From: Kiritimatiellia bacterium
Lineage (GTDB): Bacteria; Verrucomicrobiota; Kiritimatiellia; UBA8416; JABMPJ01
Reading direction: 5' to 3'
DNA length: 5,540 nt
Assembly (NCBI GenBank): GCA_029939545.1
Contig: JAOZSS010000168.1
Span: forward strand, 1 to 5,540
Part shown: positions 1 to 5,479 of the stretch, in pieces
Position numbering within the stretch: the first letter of the stretch is position 1
Layout: every line of letters starts with the position of its first letter
Notes under the pieces: generated by a model
Databases searched by the model: none
What the model was told of the DNA's origin: nothing
Seen by the model: the letters and a program-made list of their open reading frames with translations, nothing else
Program-made: the position numbers and the translations under genes

Positions 1-4
1 CTCA

Positions 5-36
5 TCCGACCTCTGGCTTCCGACCTCCGACATCCG
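5..36. repeat. Short tandem repeat, 14-bp period, at the left edge
   Basis: The nonamer TCCGACCTC occurs at 5-13 and again at 19-27, and a third unit starts at 33 (TCCG). This gives an imperfect period of 14 bases. The array may continue left of the window. Low-complexity strings of this type, built on GACCTC/GGAGGTC and CCGAC/GTCGG, are often seen between genes in environmental bacterial genomes, including next to S23-type four-helix-bundle genes. That association is from memory and is not shown by the sequence here. No coding sense is visible. Confidence 0.45.
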
Positions 37-130
37 CGGCGATTCGTCGCCGCTGGGTTCTAGGGCGTGGATTTGCCACGGTAAGACATTCATAGTAAAC
101 TCATTACATTGCAGAGGGCTGTTCTCCAAG

Positions 131-319
131 GTGTGCGAAGGGGCGGCTACAGCACGGCCTTCGTGCCGCCGCCACGGAATCGAAGTCACGGTTTGCCACT
201 ACCCGGCCGGAGCCTCAAAATGGAATCCGATAGAACACCGGCTCTTCAGCTTCATCAGCCTCGAGTGGGCTGGCGTCAAGGGAGGGGAGACGGCTCGCAT
301 CTTCTGTGTTGGCAAATAG
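131..319 (+). pseudogene. ISAzo13-family transposase, C-terminal remnant
   Basis: The reading frame contains the segment GIEVTVCHYPAGASKWNPIE followed by HRLFSFISLEWAG, encoded roughly at 170-283. This matches the characteristic end of the DDE catalytic domain of ISAzo13-type transposases, where a conserved 'CH-P-G-SKWN-IEHRLFS-I---W-G' block carries the last acidic catalytic residue (the E of IEHRLF). Full transposases are roughly 400 aa or more; here only about 60 codons remain. The catalytic N-terminal half is missing upstream, the family's C-terminal tail after 'W-G' is not recognisable, and the frame stops at 317-319. The GTG at 131 is not a credible start. No terminal inverted repeats were found, so the element is a dead fragment. 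Family assignment is fairly sure; exact boundaries are not. Confidence 0.75.
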
Positions 320-492
320 CCAGCAGGTCATCCTGAAACTCATTCGCACCTTTTGCTGTTACACTGTTCACTGTCACACTGTTTTGTGCGATAAGACGAC
401 ATACAGAAGTCAAATCCATTCCTGTACCTATAGCGTTGCAGCAGGAAAAGCATGAAATATGCGGTCTAGTCCAAACGACTCACCTCGTGATT

Positions 493-2190
493 CTATTTCT
501 CCCGCGCGAAGGGCCAAGCCATGATGCCACCTTCCATGACTTTCACATCGGTCCAGCCGTGGGCTTCGAGCAGGCAGGCCGCTTCGTAGCCGCGCAGAGA
601 GATCTTGCAGAAGCAGATGATCTCTTTGTCCTTATCCTTGGGAAGCTCATCCATGCGTTTGCGTAGTGCGCCGAGAGGAATCAGTACCTCGCCAATACCC
701 AGACGCATGGTCTCGTATTCGTCCGCGCCGCGGGTATCGAGGATGTAGATATCCTCCTCGGCATCCACCTTCGCCTTCATATCGCGGCAGGAGATGCCTG
801 CCATGCGCTTGGTCATCTTGTTCTCCAGCACATGCGAGGTGGAGATGACGTTGTCGACGGCCGGCGAGAAAGGTGGTGCGTAGGGCAGGTCGGCGACGGT
901 CAGATCATCAATCGTCAGTCCGCCTTGCAGAGCCATGGCGGCGGTCGCGATGCGCTTGCTGACATCGCCGGGGCCGACGCATTGTACGCCCAACAACTTG
1001 CCCGTCGCTTTGTCGGCCACCATCTTCATCACCAGCAGCTTCGCACCCATGAATCCCGGTTTGTCAGGGGCTGCGGTGATGACGCTGACGGTGTCGAATC
1101 CGGCTGCCTGCGCATTTCGCTCCGAAAGGCCTGTGGCACCAGCGCCGTAGTCGAAGACCTTGCAGATACCGGTCTGGAATGTGCCCGGGAATGTGACGGT
1201 CGGGCCGTTGATCAGATTCTGCCCCACGACACGCCCTTCCAGGTTGGCCAGATCGCCGTAGGGCGCATGAACCCTCTGCCCTGTTATCCGGTTTAGAATC
1301 TCAATGCAGTCGCCTGCGGCATAGATATCGGGATCGGAGGTTTGCAGGAATTCGTTGACAGTGATGCCGCCGCATTTGCCGACCGCAAGCCCGGATTCCG
1401 AGGCCAGTTTCGCGTTCGGGCATACGCCCGTAGCGACGACCGCCAGATCACATGGCAGTTCCGTTCCGTTCTTCAATTTTACACCCGTAAGTGTGCCGTC
1501 TTCCCCCAGGAATTCAGAAACCGGATTGTCGGTGATGATGTGGGCACCTTTCGCCCGCATGTGGTTCTCCACCAGCTTCGCCACTTCCCAGTCCAGGAAC
1601 ATGAGAACCTGCGGAAGCATCTCGACGACCGTGATTTCGATACTGGCCAGGTGCAGTGCTTCGCAGGTCTCCACACCGATCAAGCCGCCGCCAACAACCA
1701 CGGCCTTCTTGATCATACCATCATCCCGAATTTGGCGCAGGTAATCGGCATCACGCATCGATTGCAGCGTGGTGATGCCATCAAGGTCGGTTCCCGGCAC
1801 AGGAGGCATCAGGGGCGTGGCCCCAGTGGCGAGGACCAGCTTGTCATACGGGTGTTCCGTTGTTTCTCCCGTATCGACACGCTTTGCCGTCACGCGCTTG
1901 TTCGCTCTGTCAATGGCCACCACTTCCGTGTCGGTGATCGCGTCTATGCCCTTTGCGTTGAGAAAGAACTTAGGATCACGCACAACACCTGTCGGCGTGC
2001 ATAGCAGTTGGTTGCGGTTGTCAAAGAATCCACCCACATAGTAGGGATACCCGCACGAGGCCATGGACAGGTCCGGTGACTTCTGGATGATCGTGACTTC
2101 CGCATGCTGATCCATGCGCCGCGCCTTGGCTGCAGCCTTGGGCCCTGCCGCCGACCCCCCAATAACAATAATACGCTTCGCTTTACTCAT
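493..2190 (-). CDS. CoA-disulfide/polysulfide reductase with C-terminal rhodanese domain (CoADR-RHD type)
   Basis: This 565-aa protein is a flavin-dependent pyridine-nucleotide disulfide oxidoreductase fused to a rhodanese domain. An FAD-binding Rossmann motif starts at residue 10 (IGGSAAGPKAAAKARR). The single redox cysteine of the CoA-disulfide-reductase family is C46 in SMASCGYPYYVGG. An ATGA turn lies near 121-124. The NAD(P)H-binding fold has VVGGGLIGVE at about 165-174, and the second FAD motif is YAAGD at 290-294. The dimerisation domain carries the family's YAPPFSPAVD at 437-446. The rhodanese domain covers about 465-565, with an active loop CKISLRG and catalytic C528. Known relatives reduce CoA disulfide, CoA persulfide or polysulfide with NAD(P)H in the cytoplasm. 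Start ATG 2188-2190 is preceded by GTGGAG (2196-2201) at five bases. It lies 21 bp after the ArsR gene and is probably cotranscribed with it. Substrate preference cannot be read from sequence. All key residues are present and it appears intact. Confidence 0.93.
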   Translation of the reverse strand: MSKAKRIIVIGGSAAGPKAAAKARRMDQHAEVTIIQKSPDLSMASCGYPYYVGGFFDNRNQLLCTPTGVVRDPKFFLNAKGIDAITDTEVVAIDRANKRVTAKRVDTGETTEHPYDKLVLATGATPLMPPVPGTDLDGITTLQSMRDADYLRQIRDDGMIKKAVVVGGGLIGVETCEALHLASIEITVVEMLPQVLMFLDWEVAKLVENHMRAKGAHIITDNPVSEFLGEDGTLTGVKLKNGTELPCDLAVVATGVCPNAKLASESGLAVGKCGGITVNEFLQTSDPDIYAAGDCIEILNRITGQRVHAPYGDLANLEGRVVGQNLINGPTVTFPGTFQTGICKVFDYGAGATGLSERNAQAAGFDTVSVITAAPDKPGFMGAKLLVMKMVADKATGKLLGVQCVGPGDVSKRIATAAMALQGGLTIDDLTVADLPYAPPFSPAVDNVISTSHVLENKMTKRMAGISCRDMKAKVDAEEDIYILDTRGADEYETMRLGIGEVLIPLGALRKRMDELPKDKDKEIICFCKISLRGYEAACLLEAHGWTDVKVMEGGIMAWPFAREK

Positions 2191-2211
2191 GGTTTCTCCA
2201 CTTCATGTGTA

Positions 2212-2508
2212 TTAGTCAATTCTCAGAACATCGTGAATATGGGACTCGAGACACTTGAAGAGTCGCAGGAACTCGCGGTTTCGCAGAGAGCAGTACTTCA
2301 CGTTTCCCTGCCGCCGCATACTGATGAGCCCTTGCGAGCGCAGAATGGTCAGTTGGGCAGACATGACGGATTGACTGCATTTCAGTTCAGAATACAGCTC
2401 CGTCACCGTCCTCTCGCCGTCTGCCAACAGCTCAATAGCACCCAGCCGAAGCGGATGTGCCATAGCCTTCAGGACCAGTGCCGATGCGTCTCTCTCTTTC
2501 GGTGTCAT
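2212..2508 (-). CDS. ArsR/SmtB-family winged-helix transcriptional regulator
   Basis: A 98-aa protein from ATG 2506-2508. The sequence runs AMAHPLRLGAIELL (helix 2 region, about 15-28), then TVTELYSELKCSQSVMSAQL (helix-turn-helix, about 35-54), ILRSQGLISMRRQGNVKYC (recognition helix end and beta-wing, about 55-73), and a C-terminal helix with FKCLESHIHDV. This is the normal ArsR layout and length. Cysteines lie at 44, 73 and 86 and histidines at 90 and 92. The classical arsenic/cadmium CxC-type site in helix 3 is absent. A TTG at 2524-2526 would extend it by 6 residues, but the ATG is preferred: GGAGG (2512-2516) lies three bases before it, and a promoter at 2535-2564 would put the transcript start almost on the TTG. 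It is the first gene of a likely operon with the rhodanese-fused reductase, so a role in sensing sulfane sulfur or thiol stress is inferred. The effector is unknown. Confidence 0.9.
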   Translation of the reverse strand: MTPKERDASALVLKAMAHPLRLGAIELLADGERTVTELYSELKCSQSVMSAQLTILRSQGLISMRRQGNVKYCSLRNREFLRLFKCLESHIHDVLRID

Positions 2509-2534
2509 ATGCCTCCATAACTGCAATCCCCTTA

Positions 2535-2564
2535 CTTATACATCTAAATATCCCTATATGGCAA
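2535..2564 (-). promoter_or_regulatory. Probable sigma70-type promoter of the arsR-reductase operon, with possible operator
   Basis: Read on the minus strand, a -35-like TTGCCA (2559-2564) is followed after 18 bases by a -10-like TATAAG (2535-2540). Transcription would then start near 2528, giving a leader of about 20 bases that contains GGAGG just ahead of the ATG. The 18-base spacer is very AT-rich. Together with the -10 it forms an imperfect dyad with TATA arms (TATAGGG...ATGTATA), as would suit an ArsR operator overlapping the promoter. Promoter boxes are seen directly; the operator role is inference. Confidence 0.5.
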
Positions 2565-2815
2565 TGTTAAAATCTTGAGCGATGGGGGTCATCCATTCTG
2601 ACCCTGTTGTAGTGCGGCACCGCGTGCGGCTCTTCCCAAATACACTCTCCGCCCTTGCCCGTCGGGCACCGATCTGGATACTGTAATACGTTCTGCAGCA
2701 CCCCACAGATCCAAGGCTATAGCGCTCACCGGAACTGAGCCCGTGCTGGTCATGTAGAGAGTGCCGTTGATCGGCAGCATGTGGCGGTGCTGTTTCTCTT
2801 TCCAAGTAGCTGTCT

Positions 2816-3110
2816 TTGTTCCAAGTAGAACAGCAGCTTGTGAGGGAGGCTGAGAGCATACTTCTGAATATCGCCCATGCCAGCAGTTCGTGGTCGCCCA
2901 AAGAACGGGTCGTTTATCTGGGACATGCCAATGGTTCAGCACTTGAATGCGCGGCATGCCTTGATGTATTTGTTGCCAGGATGCGCCTGACCTCAAGTGA
3001 TGTTCGGCCAGGTAAGAGCCTGCTCAGAGAGATCGTGAGCATGCTTATTGCCATGAAAACAACAGCGGCAAACAGAGTGCGTGAAGAGCATTTTAGCGAG
3101 ACGGGGTGGG
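2816..3110 (+). pseudogene. S23-type four-helix-bundle protein, 5'-truncated remnant
   Basis: The frame encodes EAESILLNIAHASSSWSPKE, then HANGSALECAACLDV, then LLREIVSMLIAM. This is the order expected in the S23 ribosomal-intervening-sequence / four-helix-bundle family: '(A)-SI-LNIAEG' in helix 2, '--GSA-E-AA-LDV' in helix 3, and 'LL--IV-ML--M' in helix 4. Family members are about 115-130 aa. Here the first helix (roughly 35-40 residues) is missing: an in-frame TAG sits at 2807-2809, and only a TTG at 2816 could start translation, with no clear ribosome binding site. The family-like sequence ends near residue 95. The frame then stays open without similarity to 3379, running over the next remnant in another frame. 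The molecular role of free-standing members of this family is not well defined. I am fairly sure of the family and confident that the gene is not complete. Confidence 0.6.
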
Positions 3111-3167
3111 CGGTTAGCTCCTCCCGTTTCCCCATTTCTACCCACAGATTCTTCGGAAGACCCTGGA

Positions 3168-3521
3168 AAGAAGGATCTGGTCTACTCCGGTCCGCTCTAC
3201 AAGAGCCACGCCATCGAAGACGGCACCCTCCGCGTCCGTTTCGATCTGGTCGGCAGCGGGCTGATGGTCGGCAAGAAAGAAGGTCTCGCGCCCACGATCG
3301 AAGACACCGGCAACACGCTCAAGCGTTTCGCAATTGCAGGCAAAGACCAGCAGTGGCACTGGGCCGATGCGGTGATTGACGGCGACAGCGTGGTGCTTTC
3401 CAGCCCCAGCGTCTCCGCCCCTGTAGCCGTGCGCTACGCCTTCTGCATGAATCCCGAAGGCTCCAATCTCTACAACCGCGAAGGTCTACCCGCCTCACCG
3501 TTCAGGACGGACAACCGGTAG
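3168..3521 (+). pseudogene. Sialate O-acetylesterase, C-terminal remnant
   Basis: About 117 codons, beginning KDLVYSGPLYKS and ending NLYNREGLPASPFRTDNR before TAG at 3519-3521. This is the typical C-terminal beta-rich tail of bacterial sialate O-acetylesterases (SASA/DUF303, SGNH-type hydrolases), with landmarks YSGP-YKS, RFDLVGSGL, KRFAIAGKD, WADAVIDGD, PVAVRYAF and NLYN-EGLPASPFRTD. Complete enzymes are around 500 residues and act on O-acetylated sialic acids or other acetylated glycans, usually after export. The catalytic serine block, the catalytic Asp/His region and any signal peptide are all missing. The frame can be extended back to an ATG at 3081, but those ~29 codons have no family similarity and overlap the S23 remnant in another frame. 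The end is intact, so this looks like a deletion or rearrangement that removed the 5' four fifths. Confidence 0.85.
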
Positions 3522-3540
3522 TAGTATCGGGCGCAGAGCG

Positions 3541-4242
3541 TCAGTGACGCTGCTGCATCCGCTTCACGGTCCAGAGATCGGAGATCGCCTGGGCCAGGCG
3601 GCCCAGATTCGTGTACTTGCTCTCTCCCGCGGGCCGGGCGCGGTGGTTGACCGCCACCTGCCTAATCCTTGCGCCCTGCATCAGGAGCAGTGCGGGAATA
3701 AAGCGGTGCATGCCAGGCGTATCCATCGGCAGGGCATCCAGAAACTCACGTTTGATGGCTTTCAGGCTGCAGCCGGTATCCCTGATGCCGTCGTGCAGCA
3801 CCCAGCGGCGCACCGCATTCGCCATGCGCCCGGCCGCGCGCTTGCTCCAGGCGTCACACCGCGCCGCCCTGTAGCCGCAACACACATCACAGTCGGCACC
3901 CAGTGCGGCCAGCAAGGCGGGGATGTCATGCGGATCGTTCTGCCCGTCGCCATCCATCAACACGGCAACCGGTCCCCTGCATTCACGAAACCCCACGCCG
4001 AAAGCGGCGCTCTGTCCCGCGTTGGGAGTGAGCGCGTACACGTGCAGGGCTGGATAGCGCGAGCGCAGGCGCGCCAGGACGTCCGCTGTCTCATCGGTCG
4101 AGCCGTCATCAACCACGATAACCTCATGCGGACGCGCCATACCTTCCAGCACACCCACCGCCTCTTCGACCACGGCACCGATGCACGCGGCCTCGTTATA
4201 GACGGGGATCACCAATGAAATATCGGGCTGACTATTGGTCAT
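3541..4242 (-). CDS. Family 2 glycosyltransferase (dolichol-phosphate mannosyltransferase-like)
   Basis: A 233-aa GT-A fold glycosyltransferase. Visible landmarks are LVIPVYNEAACI at 10-21, the nucleotide-binding VVDDGSTDE at 43-51, the metal-binding MDGDGQNDP at 96-104, GYR at 123-125, DTGCSLKAIKRE at 155-166, HRFIPALL at 179-186, and the acceptor-side HRARPAGESKY at 200-210. This motif set is that of DPM1/polyprenyl-phosphate glycosyltransferases, which move a sugar from a nucleotide donor to a lipid phosphate at the cytoplasmic membrane face. There is no C-terminal transmembrane pair or GtrA domain, so it is a soluble or peripheral single-domain form. The ATG at 4240-4242 has a modest GGTGA (4249-4253) six bases upstream. 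It runs convergently with the esterase remnant, with only 19 bases between their ends, and has no pathway neighbours in the window. Donor and acceptor cannot be told. It appears complete. Confidence 0.92.
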   Translation of the reverse strand: MTNSQPDISLVIPVYNEAACIGAVVEEAVGVLEGMARPHEVIVVDDGSTDETADVLARLRSRYPALHVYALTPNAGQSAAFGVGFRECRGPVAVLMDGDGQNDPHDIPALLAALGADCDVCCGYRAARCDAWSKRAAGRMANAVRRWVLHDGIRDTGCSLKAIKREFLDALPMDTPGMHRFIPALLLMQGARIRQVAVNHRARPAGESKYTNLGRLAQAISDLWTVKRMQQRH

Positions 4243-4440
4243 AAGAAATCACCGGAACTCGCTCACGCACTCTCAGGATCAGAACAGGAGAGGCTAACGC
4301 ATCGGGCACAGCAGGACAAGTTTCGAGACCGAGTACGCCTCAACGATCGTGTTCCTCACGCTTCAGTGCGCAAGTACTGATAGCGTGCAAGATTGTGCGG
4401 GGTTCCCTATTTTATGACTTTGGGTCCTCCGCAGAATCTG
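4243..4440. other. Non-coding stretch between the glycosyltransferase and the intron; nothing recognised
   Basis: These 198 bases contain no reading frame with family features on either strand, no clear rho-independent terminator and no clear promoter for the glycosyltransferase. The last bases (CAGAATCTG, 4432-4440) form the 5' exon side of the group II intron fragment. The original context of the intron insertion cannot be identified. Confidence 0.5.
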
Positions 4441-4845
4441 GTGCGCCAAGCAAAGCTTGGCTGTTTCTAACTGAATGAAAGGAGTCAGTCATGTGAATTG
4501 ATCGTTGCACATGAAGCCAACCCAGCGGTGATCGGGGGTAACCCCGGCGTCGAAGCCTGGGAAGGCGAACGCGTGAGCCGTAGCGCAAGCGAACTCGAAT
4601 CGACCGCGTTACGCAAGTCGAGGGTGACCAGTCTTCCAGATGTGCTGAAGCCAGCACTTGCCGGGAAGAAATGATCGAATGCACCGGCAAGGCCCTCCGG
4701 GGTGAAAGGAGACAGCGCACGCGGAAAGAACAGCCAGGAACGTGGGAGACCCGCCGCGATGTCGGGCAAGCCGACAAGCCCATGTGGGAAGCAATAACCT
4801 CGGGGGTGGTCGCGTACGGGTCGAAGGTGATGTTCGCTTCGGGTT
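4441..4845 (+). ncRNA. Group II intron, 5' fragment (domain I and following), 3'-truncated
   Basis: The segment opens with the group II 5' splice-site consensus GTGCG (4441-4445) and folds locally as domain I should. A perfect 7-bp stem 4445-4451/4455-4461 closes an AAA loop. There is a 5-bp stem 4470-4474/4485-4489 and a 6-bp stem CATGTG/CACATG 4490-4495/4508-4513. A 5-bp stem 4533-4537/4542-4546 is capped by a GTAA (GNRA) tetraloop. A perfect 8-bp stem CTTGCCGG/CCGGCAAG lies at 4657-4664/4684-4691. Strings such as CATGAAGCCAACCCAGCG, GAAGGCGAACGCGTGAG and GTGGGAGACCCGCC resemble intron ribozymes that carry a reverse transcriptase in domain IV. No reverse transcriptase, no catalytic domain V hairpin and no domain VI are present before or after the toxin gene, so it cannot splice or move on its own. 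The 3' limit is uncertain, within about 4790-4850. Confidence 0.72.
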
Positions 4846-5134
4846 CTAGTGTCTCGTCTTCAGGTACGTTGACAGATCACGATAGTAGTTCTCGTGTGGG
4901 CCGATCATGATCAACTCAAGCGAATCAGTGTCAGCCATCCGGTAGGAGAGGAGATACTGTGTTGCGTGGATCTTCAACTTGTGGACGAAGACTCCACGGA
5001 CCTCGCCTCGCTTCTCCTGTCCGATGGGATGGATCCTTGGCGATTTTCCGGACCTGCCGGTCCAGAACTGCCTTCTCTTGTTTTCGGAAGCGCAGGACTC
5101 TCTTCTCAAAGGTGCGGGATTGGATAATTCGCAT
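4846..5134 (-). pseudogene. RelE/ParE-family toxin, frameshifted by one base
   Basis: From ATG 5132-5134 the frame reads MRIIQSRTFEKRV...DRQVRKIAKDPS and then loses similarity. The neighbouring frame continues IGQEKRGEVRGVFVHKLKIH and on to LELIMIGPHENYYRDL, ending TAG at 4846-4848. The span is 289 bases, which is 96 codons plus one. Removing one base from the GGG run at 5026-5028 (CCC on the coding strand) joins the halves as KDPS-IGQEK and gives a 95-aa RelE/ParE-type protein: an N-terminal helix pair, then a beta sheet ending in the 'GPHE-YYRDL' block. Such toxins act as ribosome-dependent mRNA nucleases or gyrase poisons; this subfamily's target cannot be told. The start lies six bases after the antitoxin's original stop. 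As read, the product is non-functional, unless the extra base is a sequencing error. Confidence 0.82.
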
Positions 5135-5140
5135 GGCACA

Positions 5141-5359
5141 TCACCCAAACTGGTATGCGGAGGACTCGCCCTGGTCCAGCTCTTCAACCCCGATCAGGAT
5201 GTCCTTGATCACACGTTAGGTCAGCTCGGGATTGTCTTCCGCACTCTTTCCGACCCTTGCCCAGTGCTCGATCTGGCCGGTTACGGAACGGTTGTCTACG
5301 GCGCTGATGAGGCGCGCCTCACGCACGAGATTCTCTGAAACTCGAACTGCGGTTGTCAT
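5141..5359 (-). pseudogene. ParD-like antitoxin, interrupted by an in-frame TAA at codon 48
   Basis: ATG 5357-5359 is preceded by a perfect GGAGGTGA (5364-5371) four bases away, which fixes this start. The first 47 codons encode MTTAVRVSENLVREARLISA, then VDNRSVTGQIEHWARVGKSA, then EDNPELT. This is the ribbon-helix-helix-type DNA-binding part of the ParD-like antitoxin family (the 'RVS--LV-EAR------RSV--QIE-WAR-GK-AE-NP-L' pattern). A TAA at 5216-5218 then stops it. Reading on in the same frame gives VIKDILIGVEELDQGESSAY and QFG, ending TGA at 5141-5143. That is the expected toxin-binding tail, so the intact gene was 72 aa. The toxin gene follows six bases later. As read, the antitoxin keeps its DNA-binding half but loses its neutralising half. 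Confidence 0.82.
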
Positions 5360-5363
5360 TGTA

Positions 5364-5371
5364 TCACCTCC
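5364..5371 (-). promoter_or_regulatory. Shine-Dalgarno sequence of the antitoxin gene
   Basis: GGAGGTGA on the minus strand, four bases before ATG 5357-5359. It is a full match to the 16S anti-Shine-Dalgarno. It decides the start against the upstream in-frame alternative at 5398, which has no such site. Confidence 0.8.
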
Positions 5372-5389
5372 ATCTATTACGATGAGACA

Positions 5390-5418
5390 ATAACACAACG
5401 GTATGCTGCATTAGGCAA
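5390..5418 (-). promoter_or_regulatory. Possible promoter of the toxin-antitoxin operon
   Basis: On the minus strand TTGCCT (5413-5418) and TGTTAT (5390-5395) are separated by 17 bases. Each matches the sigma70 consensus at four of six positions, and they lie 31 bases before the antitoxin ATG. The spacing is ideal but the boxes are only moderate. I see no strong palindrome that would clearly be the antitoxin's operator. Confidence 0.35.
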
Positions 5419-5479
5419 CACTGTTTTCTTCTCTTCACATAGCAACGCCGCGAGGCACCGGACAGGGGAAGACGCGCTC

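Noticed and set aside
109..336. 75-aa frame overlapping the transposase remnant
   Set aside because: Different frame from the one with the SKWNPIEHRLF block; no features of its own.
361..383. Three near-adjacent copies of CACTGT
   Set aside because: Short and irregularly spaced; no CRISPR-like regularity and no other structure around it.
446..462. Small hairpin GCAT/ATGC followed by TTTT on the minus strand, downstream of the reductase gene
   Set aside because: The stem has only four to five AT-rich pairs, too weak to call a rho-independent terminator.
832..2004. Long plus-strand open frames (832-1296, 1342-2004)
   Set aside because: They are antisense to the well-supported reductase-rhodanese gene and show no family motif; their openness follows from the codon bias of the real gene.
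2554..2996. Minus-strand open frames of 115 and 135 aa
   Set aside because: They partly lie antisense to the four-helix-bundle remnant, have no recognisable domain, and no convincing start signal.
3544..4218. Plus-strand 224-aa open frame
   Set aside because: Antisense of the family 2 glycosyltransferase, whose motifs are all in order on the minus strand.
4574..4595. GAGCCGTAGCGCAAGCGAACTC looked at as a group II domain V hairpin
   Set aside because: It lies in the 5' part of the intron, its stem is too short, and it lacks the conserved AGC/bulge layout of domain V; it fits better as a domain I helix.
4412..4794. Minus-strand open frames of 94 and 123 aa across the intron
   Set aside because: They are antisense to the structured intron RNA. 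Frames of this type are well-known spurious hypothetical proteins.
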